From Clavelina lepadiformis (Eukaryota > Chordata > Ascidiacea > Aplousobranchia > Clavelinidae): a stretch of 64,000 nt of DNA. Where the stretch lies: contig NC_135246.1 in assembly GCF_947623445.1 (NCBI RefSeq), positions 3,393,856-3,457,855 of the forward strand. Direction: 5' to 3'. Positions 37,291 to 47,941 of the stretch are shown here, piece by piece (within the stretch, counting starts at the first letter, position 1; the number at the start of each line of letters is the position of its first letter). A program made the position numbers and the translations under genes. A model generated the notes under the pieces. The model did not search any database. It was not told where the DNA came from and saw nothing but the letters and a program-made list of their open reading frames with translations.

Positions 37291-38911
37291 CACTGGTCAA
37301 CAGCCAATTTGCTTCTGAAACAAATGAGGTCAATCTTGGCTAATTCGGGGTCGCTGATCACGAATATCAACTTTAAATTTGTTGATTAGCTCTAGTTTTT
37401 GAGATATGGCACCATGCCAAAATGTGCTTTACTTGCTGACGCGGAAAGATTAAGTGTGCGTTTATCTGTTATAGCTTGCATCTGCCAGATAGAGTTGGGC
37501 ACTTAATATATTTGTTGGAAGGTAAATGACGTTTGTATTCATATTATTTTTATTTTGACATATGTTTGAGTTGGGTTGTTTGCTTTCTTCTTTTGTAAAA
37601 ACTTCATGTGTTTAGTCTTGACTGCTTTTCCTGCAGATGCCTCGTAAATGCATAAAAAATGCAGACAATTTCTGCTACATTTGTGGTGAAATAACTTTTT
37701 CTTCAGAAAAGCGAAGTATAACGGCTGTGGTCAGGAAAGCAAACCTTGTATTCAACTTGTATTTTGGATGCAAAGTTGGTGATCAGGGCAAGAGTTTGGC
37801 CTCCCACATATGCTGTAACTCCTGTGGTGCAAATCTTCGGCAATGGCTAAACGGAAAAAGAAAATGTGTGCCCTTTGCTCTTCCAATGGTTTGGAGAGAA
37901 CCTATTGACCACATTAGCGATTGCTACTTTTGCATGATCCCCCAGGTTTGTAAAGGTTTGTCAAGAAAGAAGAAGCAGAGTATTCAATACACAAATATTC
38001 CATCAGCAATTCGTCCCGTACCGCATGGAGAATTACTTCCTGTTCCTGAGGCACCTAAAGAATTCACGTTACGTTGAAACATTATCTTCCAAAGAACCAC
38101 ACCTTATAACTCAAAATGAATTGCACGATCTTATCCGGGATTCGGAACTACCTAAAGTTAAATCAGAACTTTTGGGCTCTAGACTTCAGCTATGGAATCT
38201 TCTGGCAGAATCATCACCTTCGAAGACGGTGAATTTGATCAAGTGTCATTTGGCAAAGATAAAATTGCATGGGAAGCGTTTAAGTTGCTGGCCACAAAAT
38301 TCTTGGGGAACAAAAGAGCTGACAACTACACGGAATTGGTGTCCAATCTCATTAAAGCATACAGATGCATGAAGTGCAATATGTCACTGAAGATAGGCTA
38401 CACTTTTTGGACTCGCACCTGGATTTTTTCCACCAAACTGTGGAGACGTTAGTGATGAGCATGGTGAGCGATTTCACCAATGCAGATCTACAATGGAAAA
38501 GAGGTACCAGGGAAAACAGAATCAATCAATGCTTGCTGACTTTTGCTAGATGATATCTAGGGATGCTCCATTAACCGTATTCAAGCGACAGGCCAAAAGG
38601 AGAAGAACAGATAAAATAGATTAGAAATTTATATTTGAAAAGTGGCAGTTATTTGTTGCATATGCTATGCTGAAATATAAACGCATGCAATTATTACACT
38701 GTTTGTAGATTGTTACTGTTGTGTTCAATAAAGTGCACCAAGGCTTGCCATATCTAGATCAACATACAAAAATGAAAAAAGTTTTTATCTTTTAAACTAG
38801 AGCTAATCAGCAATTTTAACCGACATTTTTGGATTCAGCGTCCAAAAATGCATAAGAATCAATTGTTTTCTTATCGGAAGCAAAAAATTTTTGAAAAATT
38901 GTTGACCAGTG
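37291..38911 (+). mobile_element. CACTG-ended DNA transposon, internally deleted
   Basis: The 12-bp inverted ends are CACTGGTCAACA, with a further inner match TTTGCTTC.GA and an inverted pair around GATTAGCTCTAGTTT (37385 and 38805). TTA duplications flank it (37288-37290 and 38912-38914). Units 1 and 3 show the empty site. CACTG ends with 3-bp duplications fit the CMC (CACTA-like) superfamily; that assignment is tentative. Because it is present in only one of three near-identical units, it inserted after the triplication. Confidence 0.78.
37637..38553 (+). pseudogene. transposase-like gene of the CACTG element, deleted and shifted
   Basis: The first frame, 37637-38077, is 146 residues. It starts MPRKCIKNADNFCYICGE and has paired Cys motifs (CYICGE, ICCNSCGANL), then PMVWREPIDHISDCYFC, the N-terminal zinc-binding part of a transposon protein family common in arthropods and cnidarians. 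Shifted frames continue with ELLGSRLQLWNLLA (about 38160), FLGNKRADNYTELVSNLIKA (about 38310) and CNMSLK followed by HFLDSHLDFF (about 38380-38430), which are C-terminal parts of the same family. The middle of the family protein, normally several hundred residues including the presumed catalytic core, is missing between LLA and the FGKDKIAWEAF block. The element is therefore non-autonomous. Family recognition is from memory. Confidence 0.62.
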
Positions 38912-39148
38912 TTATTTAATTGGTTTGATTTTTCGCGTTTTTAATAAATATTTCTTTTATTTACAAATTTCTGTTGATTGAAAACCGTCTGTATACGATT
39001 AGGTGTAAGCTACGCAGCAATGTTTTCATGCTTAGTTTTAAAAGCTATTTCAAAGCGCTTTAATGTAATTGTATAATCTATAAACGTTAAGCACGTAGTT
39101 GAAGCCATACCGGGATCGTTTTCAAGTCGTAGCAACGTAGGTTATAGT

Positions 39149-39366
39149 CATGGTTGCCATACCGGCCTTATTTCTAAAATTTGTCCTTATTTTGAAGGTC
39201 TGTGTCTTAGAAAATATTTTTCTGCTTATTTCTAAGAAATGTCCATATTTTCACTTTGTCTTATTTTTAGGGCAGAGGTTCCTACTTTGGGCATTTCGAC
39301 ACCTTTAATATACTATTTTGTACAAAAGAGATATCAAAATTAAGAACATGCAAATAGTGTCTCGTT
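39149..39366. mobile_element. truncated hAT-type MITE at junction 2
   Basis: This is the same truncated MITE as at 32485-32702, with the same breakpoint, located between units 2 and 3. Confidence 0.7.
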
Positions 39367-39751
39367 AATTTCCAGAAATCGGCCTAAAACAGGTTCCGCT
39401 TGTAAAAATTGGATATTGTGACATAATGGAAGGTAAAATAAAGGGTGGTTTTTTTGGAACATTTTCTTCTTTTGTATTGTTCTATTGTTAGTGCAAAAAC
39501 AGGAAATAGGGCTGGTATGCAAGAGGAAGCACCATTCAGCAACATATTGTAGCTATTGTTGCAAAACGAATAAGCGATATCAGTTTTGTATTAACCAAGG
39601 AATAAAACGGGATTAAAACGTAAAACGACTTGTACTAAAATGTTTTTCCAAAACCAGAATTTAATTTTCTAACGCGCATAAATAACTAAAAAGAGCACAA
39701 AAACAACTTCTTCACTACTCTCATTCGTCACATTCTGTGAATGTACCCAAG

Positions 39752-42700
39752 GTGTTTTGGGAGATTGGAGTGCGCGGTCAATTTGCAGCGAAACTCGCGG
39801 ACCTGGAACTCACCAAAGAACCCAAACATGTAACGAGACAAGGACTTTTAAACGTAGTTGCAACTCAAAGCTTGCTTTGGTAAGTTACGCATTCATGTTA
39901 TTCAAATACTTGTTTCTCCACAGATTTAGTTTACCCATTAAACAAAACTGGCGTCACATAGCCTGAGATATTAATTCACATCAATGGATACCCCCAATTA
40001 CACAAACGAGTTTTTGCTCCATTACTTTTCTGTGCTTTAATTCTTCACAGCAATTTCCAGCCGAGGAGAGCTCGTGTTCTAGATCTTGCGGAAATGGCGC
40101 TCGATCGGGTTCGTCAAATCAACGGCAGCAATGATTACAAAGATTGCACCAACGGAGAATGCGCTGCAGGTAAAGTAGAAAGCATGAACCATTCATAAAC
40201 CAGGGATAAATAGTCCGCTTGCCATAGTTATGGCAATTCAATTACTTAACTAATCCTAAATACGGTGAAAAATTCACTTCGTATTAAAAGAGTTGCTCCA
40301 AAAGTGGTTACAGAATACAAACCAAAAATGGACATTCTTTTCCTAGATAAGGTTGTAATTTTAGTCTAAAAACGAATGTAAAGGCACAATAGGCGTTTAC
40401 ACATTAGGCTTGTCGCTTTGGCTGTGTAAAGAAGCGTAACGTTGAAGAAAAATGAATAATAAAAAAAGATAAAGCAAGAAAGGGTAAAAATACCACCTGC
40501 CTAAACACGTTTTTACGCTTTGTACAGTATCGTTGGTCACATGGAGCTAAAATATCGAAAACATTCCATGTTAACAGCAATGTGTACTGCATTTAATGTA
40601 ATCCTATTGTGATAGTTTGTAAAATTATTATGTGACAATTTTACATGTATTACGTTTAAAAGATTTTTTATGACGTAATAATAAACTAATCCATTGTTTT
40701 ATTAAAGGAAAAAAAACACAATTTATTTTTGTTTTATTGCTTGGTACAGGTGCTATATCCAGATTGTTTTTCTTCTCTTTGTGAAACATAGCGCAGCAAG
40801 CATCGGAAAACATGTGGCTCGGATTTAAAGTATCTTCGTTAAGTCTCCAGCTGACTCGAAGATGTCGGAAAGTGGCACCGCAACAATTTCAAGCTGCCAG
40901 TGGTACGAAAATTTCAACCAGTGTTTCTAAAACTAATATTTTTCATATAGGAATAAACTACCGGTAAAGGCGCAATCGTTTTTCATATTTTCGCAGACAA
41001 TAATGTGACTTTACTTTATTGCATCGTTTTATGGGATAGTTTTAGGTGTCAGCTTGAAAAACAAACCTCTTGGAATGTCAAAATAAAGGAACAGAATTTA
41101 GTACAAAAAGCTATAGCTCACCGGTACATTTTAGAATCAACGATCTCAAAGCATGGTCCTACTGATCCCTTACAAAGCAACCAGAGGAACGTTGTAAACC
41201 CTTCAGCTGGTTCGGAACTAGTGGAAGCTGGAGATGCAGGTGCAGTAAGTTTTCAGAAAGGGAAATTATCTTAGAATATTGTATCGCAAGAGGCTTAACT
41301 GGCTCCCAGGTAATGAAATGCAGCCTTCAGTTAAGAAAATTCCTCCACCTTTATTCTACGCGTATGCGGTTATTTTGTTTCGAAGACTTTTGATTTTGGT
41401 AGAGCCTTTTAAGCACCATTCAGCTGGCGATGAGAAAATGGTTATGCTGGTGAACTTTCCTCGCCCATGAAGCACGCGGTAATCCTTTTTCCACCAGTCG
41501 GAAGAAGGCATTTTTCTTTTCGCCTTCTGAGTGGTGTGTGAAAGGCGCAACCATCAAGTTTGTCTTAACACGGCGGTCAATATAACCTACCAATGATATT
41601 TCTTAATCTACATGCAGGCAAAACGTACCCACCCATCATACTGGCCGAAGTTGTAGGTAAGTCAACAAATGTCTGTCGCAAACAATAACTTATTGGTTGT
41701 TATAGACTGATAAACAAGTAGCAATAACAAATCCAAATGGAATTATTTTGTAACTTATTTATCCAGGATGTGTAGAGGACATGATTTTGTCGGTCGTTAC
41801 GGCAGAAAGATTTGAAGCCTCTTATCTCGAAGGTACATACAGACTCTATGATTTTATATACACTCTATAGTGAATCCTTATGTATTGTACCATTTCCCTT
41901 CATTATGAAATTTCAATTGGTTAATCTGTTTGCTGCAGAGCGTAAATCAAGCTCTGGTGATGTAAAAAATGACATGGAATCCATCAATGCCGCAGTTAAT
42001 GGTGAGTACACAGGCACAAAGGTTTGATTTACCAAAGTATCGCTTGTTAATGAAAATGTTATAACATTATTATTATTACTATTATTATATTATTACTTAT
42101 ATATTATTATTACTTATTATATTGACTTATATTAATGAAGAAATAATTCATTTGTTGTGTAATATTCAAATCAATGTTCAATATGACTTCGAATTAAAAT
42201 CATTTGGTTTACAGAATGCGTTGAGCACTTGATAGAAACCGTTTCAAAAAATTGTGATCTCAACTCCAAAGTTGAAGGTAATGTACCGATGTATTTTAAC
42301 ACTAATCTTGAAAGTAAAACTCTGTTTAAATTGATATTTACATATGTATTGCCATTGTAGTAATAGATTTTTCAATAACGCAGACAAGTCTTTTGTACCG
42401 TGCAAGATAATTGCAACAAGTGACGTCACATCAAACATTACATGCCTGGCTGAATTAACAAGTAAGTTGTTGCCGGAATAACCTTAAAGAATATATAATA
42501 ACCTAATAGCCTAACCTTACTTTACTGCTGGATCAACGTTCACTTACCCTGTATTTATTTGTGTTATGAGCAGTTTCATATATTTTCATATCAAAGTACT
42601 TTTATTGCTTTGTTATTTTCATATTTTCATTGAAATAGTTTGAAGTATTAAGTGTTTTGAAATTTTTACCACGTATCAATGCGTTCTTTTCTTTCTTAGT

Positions 42701-43882
42701 TGCTTAAATGCTCCCAAAAAGCGGAATGTTTCTTTCATTTGTCTCTAATTTGCACCAAAGTTTTGTTTGTTTCACAGATTCTCCGCTTACGTCATTAGAA
42801 GATAATTTTGCGAGTGAGACGGCAGAGTTGGATGTAACGGGTGAGTTTCAAGAAAAGTAATTCGAAATTCTTCTTCATTCGTCCCCAGTTGGCATCATCG
42901 TTATGAGGCGTAGTTTTACAACGTTGGAGTATTTTAGCAAATATTTTTATTCACGCTGGGATGATTTTATTATACAATTTCATTTTGGTAACAGTGTTTT
43001 CTATTCCGCAGATCAATTTCCAGAACGTGGCGAGACACGCTCTGCGGATGAGATTGTTTCGAGTCCCGCATCCCTGGATGCGATGAGTGGTGAGTCGCCG
43101 CTGTCCAAAAGTTACTTAAGAAGCAACGTTAGATATCAGTTTATAGAAGAAGTTTTGCTGAATTGTTAAATGTTTTTCTGACACCCTTGTACAAAATGTT
43201 TTTTGTTTTATTTGGTTTAAATTAATAGGTTTACCTTGTAATACATCGGCCAATATTAATCTTATTGCAGCCATAAGCAAATTCCTTCAATCTAAAGTAT
43301 ACATGCTAAATAGCTCTTACTGTACAAGTTATCCTTTACATGTGAAACTTTCATACAAAATTATCGTTTGTCTTATAGACCACCAGCTGGTATCCTGCAC
43401 AAATGTTTCTTCTACGCCGGGATGCGTTGTTGCTGGTAAGTTATTTTTATAGTTTCCAGCTATGTTTTATTTCATATACAGTTTCTTTCCATTTCTTTAA
43501 CCCAAGTTTTATGCGCAGAGGGTTCAGGCGCTGGACACGTTGACCTAGTCCCAAGAAATGTTCTCAATAAACCTACAATCCCTGATATGAGAAGTAAGTT
43601 CTATAATTAAATTTTTGCGGTTCAGTGATTAATGGGGTCAAGATTGAAATCACTGTTAAGTTAAGTTATGTTTTGTTTCAAACATCAACAGCGATGATAC
43701 TAGACTTTTGTGCTACCCTGTTGTAAAAAGCACTTTTTGAGATCGTTATTATACGGTATTTCACTTTTTTATCTTTAGAAAAGCGAAACAAAGCCAATCT
43801 AGGCAGTTTCGTAGAAAATTTACTCTCATGCTGCTTTCCTTGGCGAAACCGTAATTCCCGAAATCGTTCAAAGTGTTCCTGA
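39752..43882 (+). pseudogene. TSP1-derived gene unit 3, probably broken
   Basis: The exon layout is as in unit 1. The TSP1-like exon is 39752-39879, with an intact AAG acceptor. The last exon is 43779-43882 with the shared stop. In this unit one exon extends further 5' (from about 40997) and reads NNVTLLYCIVLWDSFRC straight into the LEKQTSWN block; units 1 and 2 have a stop in that part. The next exon, equivalent to 29550-29790, differs after KMVML and reaches an early TGA, so the long frame is cut there. All other small exons remain open. Each unit thus carries its own defects on top of the shared ones. No 5' leader exon is attached. Confidence 0.45.
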
Positions 43883-44231
43883 AAGGAATCTCCGGCGAAG
43901 CATGACATAGTTTGCTTATGATGACAACTATACTTATTGCACTCACAGTGCGCATGCGCTGTATGTGTTTTAGTTGTAAATGTTTACTGCTCGATTATTT
44001 AAATGGTTTGATTTTTCGCGTTTTTAATAAATATTTCTTTTATTTACCAAATCGTGTTGATTGAAAACCGTATGTTTACGATGAGGTGTAAGCTACGCAG
44101 CAATGTTTTCATGCTTAGTTTTAAAAGCTATTTCAAAGCGTTTTAATGTAGTTGTATAATCTATAAACGTTAAGCACGTAGTTGAAGCCATACCGGAAGC
44201 GTATTCAAGTCGTAGCAACGTAGGTTATAGA

Positions 44232-44510
44232 CATGGTTGCCATACCGTTCTTATTTCTAAAATTTGTCCTTATTTTGAAGGTCTGTGTCTTAGAAAATAT
44301 TTTTCTGCTTATTTCTAAGAAATGTCCATATTTTCACTTGCGTCCATATTTTTGTCTTAATTTTAGGGCAGAGGTTCTTACTTTGGGCATTTCAACATCT
44401 TTAATATACCATTTTGTACAAAAGAGACACCAAAATTAAGAACATGCAAATAGTGTCTCGTTTTTTTTAGAATCATTGATTGCCTTCTCCTTTTGTGCAC
44501 TGTTTAAGGT
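44232..44510. mobile_element. MITE copy after unit 3, nearly full
   Basis: It begins as the two junction copies do but continues past the junction point with GATTGCCTTCTCCTTTTGTG, matching the complete MITE, before fading near 44510. The terminal CAAGG-type end is not recognisable. This is the ancestral copy that was cut when the tandem units formed. Confidence 0.65.
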
Positions 44511-45022
44511 AGAAATAGTGAATCACTGTTCAGTGTTCATATAGGAGCACATCTTGTAGGCAGCAGAAACGGCTGAACCCAAAATCTTTAATCTTTAAAT
44601 AATTATTTATTTCATGGCGACCATTATCAACATGAAGAATTTTGCAACTTGGTAAAGCATTTCAATTAATTATCAATCCTAATCGTTTAGAAACAGAGAG
44701 CTGAAGCTAATATAGTAGGCTACATGGATGAACAATAAAAACGTGTTACAAACCCAGGAGCAAAAATTTTCTAACAACAATACGAAAGCCTGCTAAAAAC
44801 TTCATGATCCTCCAATCACAAATCGATCACGAGATCAATCGATCATTTCATCCAATCAATTCGCGCAAATCACGAGGATCAAGCAACTAAGTTTGGTCAG
44901 GTTCTGGATTTTTACAAAATAACTTAATGCTAAAGAGCTTGCACCTTCCGCATTTGCCAAAATTTCAAACTGACAGACTTCAAGATGGAAAATTAATTCC
45001 GGAATACCAACGCCACCAAAAT
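44511..45022. other. unassigned stretch
   Basis: No feature is supported. A cluster of AATCGATCACGAGATCAATCG-like words near 44820-44850 forms a small local palindromic repeat. The interval ends at the MITE-like element starting at 45023. Confidence 0.3.
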
Positions 45023-45761
45023 AGTGGTCGTGTTGGACAGTTTTTTTGATACCTTTTCAGTAATGGATGATTGACTAATTACAGTATAAGAAGCGTTTTT
45101 AATTAAACGCGTGTTATCTGTATGTGCATTGTGTGGCCTTGGCTTTACGTAGTCTAAGACTAGTCCTCATCAGCAACTACATTATATGCAGTTTTATTAG
45201 GCTTATTTCGCTTTTCGCTTTTCAATAATGTTCATAAATGCAAACTTTTAGGTATTACTAAATGTAAAAAACATTGTTTAACGTAACAGTTGCCTGAATA
45301 AATAAAACTTAGGTTGATTTGATTGTCAGCTAGCAGGACCGTGAGTGAAAAAAAGCTATCCACTTGCTAGGACAGTAGACAGATAAGATCAAACTTACGG
45401 TCAAGTTCAGAACCACGTGTTGTATTAGTTACTTCGTATACTGCATCTCATCTACTCAACTTGTGTTGTCAGGTTGTTCTGCACTAGACCCAACAATTGA
45501 GTGAGAGGTGTTTTGAATTTAAGGCCAAAGTTACTTTTTTAAAAACAGACGTCATGTTCCAGGGTGGAAAGTTTGCAAACTGCGCGGAGTATTTTTAATC
45601 CGCGCATTACTTTGTCTTGGTACGACCTAAAAGTTTGCATTAAAGCTAAGGCCACACAATGCACATACAGATAACACGTGTTTAATTAAAAACGATTCTT
45701 GCAAGTAGTCAATCATTCACTACCGAAAAAATATTAAAAGAAACTGTCCTACACGACCACT
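45023..45761. mobile_element. MITE-like element with long inverted arms
   Basis: The left arm, about 45023-45145, and right arm, about 45643-45761, are inverted copies of roughly 120 bases with scattered differences. They share AGTGGTCGTGT.GGACAG at the tips and GTGTTATCTGTATGTGCATT further in. AAAAT duplications flank the ends (45018-45022 and 45762-45766). The roughly 500-base middle has no coding capacity. Superfamily is not identified. Confidence 0.65.
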
Positions 45762-45766
45762 AAAAT

Positions 45767-47515
45767 CGCCGAAACGAGTCTTACAACAGCAGCTTTCCAT
45801 TGATCTCATATCAGATTGGCTGGTAAGGCCAGATATACAACATGGTTAGTGATTGAACCTGCTGTCATGCGATCTTCAACTACAGTAGCCAATAAAAAGT
45901 AAAGAACAACAGCAATAATAAAAATCGTTTTGAGATTTTTATGTAAAATTTGTGTGTTTAGCGCCAATTAACGCCACAATGAGATTGTTTAACCAAAGCA
46001 TGGTTTAAAAATCTTTGAAAAATAAACAAAAATAAAACAAACAACACAACACACTGAAGTATACTGTTATCACACACTGTGTATAAGCTCACAGGACGAC
46101 GTTGAAGCACTGAGTGCAGATAATAAAATCTGTCTAACTGCTCGAGTGTAAATGACAGAATAGCGAGACTGTGCATGTGAGTGGAGTTGATAAAAAGTTA
46201 TTAACGGGCATGGCAAAATGAACGACAAAAAACAAACCCCACTAAAAACGTTCACCTCAAATAATGGAATCTTACTTCTGTAGCCATGACAGTGTCCTAA
46301 TACACCTGGAACTCGCAAGCATTAAGGTAACGAAACAGCCGAAGATTCGCTTGAATACAAACTGAACGTTTTAAACTCTGCTTATATGTTTAAAACAAGT
46401 TAACGTCTATCAGTCAAACACTGATGGATATGACATTTTAACTGGTAATAAAAGAAGAGAAAATTGGCCCAGATTAGATTAATGCGTTAACAAGTTAAAT
46501 GTTTGATAACATAGCGATGACGTCATATTGTTAAACAGTGTGTTTATCAATGGCGGAAATTTTAGTGGTGGAATTAGTCTGGAAGACATTAATACTGGAA
46601 GGAAAAACTGGGCAAAGTCAACTCATAACGCATATGTTCACATCAAATCACTTTAAAATTATTCGGTCTTGGTTTGTTTTGATTTTTAATTTTTTGCAGC
46701 TTTACAAAACTTATTGATCGCGTACCAGTTCAAGCGCATACAGAACAGCAGCAACTTACTTACTTCCTTGTTATTCGAATATTTTTTATCGCTGGTGTAT
46801 TACCAACATGTAAAAAAGTTGTATATTTACGATGATATTGTTTCTTGATCTGAATAGATTTGATTTTTTGTTGATGAGGCTACAACAATGGTTGACTTGA
46901 TCATATTTCTATGGGTCAGCGTCATGCAAATAAAATGCACTGCAATGAACCAGAAATTACTTCCCTGTCTATATTGGTTCAAAAAGTTTCGCTTTTAGTG
47001 ATTTTTCATTGCAAATAAAACACACTCGGTACAGAGAATAGAATAAATCAATGTGTTTCATTCTTCATCAATAATCCTTTGGTTTAATGAAAGAATAAGT
47101 TCTCGGCAAAAAGAATGCATGAAAAAGCTACTTTCCAAAATTTTCTATGTTAAATGTTAGATGTCTATTAAAGGGTTGCGCAGGATAAAAATTAAATTTT
47201 CTCTGGATCACAATTTCGGTTCATTAGAGTTCATTCTTATTGAACGGGTACAACAGAAACGACATGGACAGCTTCATGCAAACACACCTCCTACTAGAGA
47301 TCGTCTTATATTCGACCTCATATGTGTAAATGACAACCGCATAACATCAGCAAAAACCGCAAAAACCAATTAAAACCTTTATCTGTGAATGATACATATA
47401 GTGGCTCACAATGAAAGTTTAAAACAAGGTTTGATAAAACGGTGTTTGCGATTATTACTGATACATTTTTGACAAAAATCGTGGTTCACATTTGGGATCA
47501 CATCCTATCCGTGGA
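45767..47515. other. unassigned stretch
   Basis: No gene can be supported. A minus-strand stretch at 46320-46260 reads GVLGHCHGYRS before a GTAAG donor, which faintly recalls the start of the first LDLa exon of the receptor upstream (GHCHFYS), but it is too short to call. Confidence 0.3.
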
Positions 47516-47816
47516 TCACATTTTTCGTGTGGCTGTTGAGAAACCGAGTAGTGCTTTCGTGGGGTCGGTTATCAAATCTGCTCCAACAGGTTTGTGTTTT
47601 TGCCAGTAGGTTTTCCAGGCTGTGTGCATATCGAAGTTACTGTTGCATGAGTTATAGAAAGGTTTGCGGCTTTTTAATCGTTTTGTGGTGGGTGCATTTT
47701 GAGTGACTTGACTGAGTGGAATGTCGTCGGGCGGGTCGTCAATTAGGCCGTGAACCCGTTGGGTGGTTTCCTGTCTTCGGAGGTGTGGTGGAGCTATAGC
47801 TACTATAGCGAGCTGA
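47516..47816 (-). mobile_element. possible LINE fragment, C-terminal end of the ORF
   Basis: The minus-strand frame ends with KPFYNSCNSNFDMHTAWKTY, then WQKH, an LITDPT block, LLGFSTATRK and a stop. The spacing of W-x-Y/W, DPT, GF and the basic end resembles the tail of non-LTR retrotransposon polyproteins, where a PGFDLPRRxW-like block precedes a zinc-binding end. No reverse transcriptase part is present. A host 3' exon with an acceptor at 47817 is the alternative. The match is weak. Confidence 0.35.
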
Positions 47817-47941
47817 ATCAAAATGACTATACACGTGTTTCATTTGCACTGGAATGTAAAACATAAGCTTCTTCGTATTTTGTTGTCGTATAACTTTAAA
47901 TTGACTTAACTTTCTACCATCTACAATTCACCACCAAAGAT

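Larger units (their letters stand above)
27626..44462 (+). repeat. three tandem copies of a 5.1-kb gene unit
   Basis: Unit 1 is 27626-32702, unit 2 is 32703-39366 (longer because of a 1.6-kb transposon) and unit 3 is 39367-44462. The copies are nearly identical over exons and introns alike, differing by scattered substitutions and small indels, so the duplication is recent. Each internal junction fuses the middle of a hAT-type MITE (at its T-rich run after TAGTGTCTCGTT) to the intron sequence AATTTC.AGAAATCGGCC. After unit 3 the MITE carries on past that point. This shows the MITE lay downstream of a single ancestral unit before duplication. Confidence 0.9.

Noticed and set aside
46255-46320. 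Minus-strand GVLGHCHGYRS before a GTAAG donor, like the start of the first LDLa exon
   Set aside because: Only about ten residues, with no LDLa module around it and no partner exon. Chance similarity is likely.
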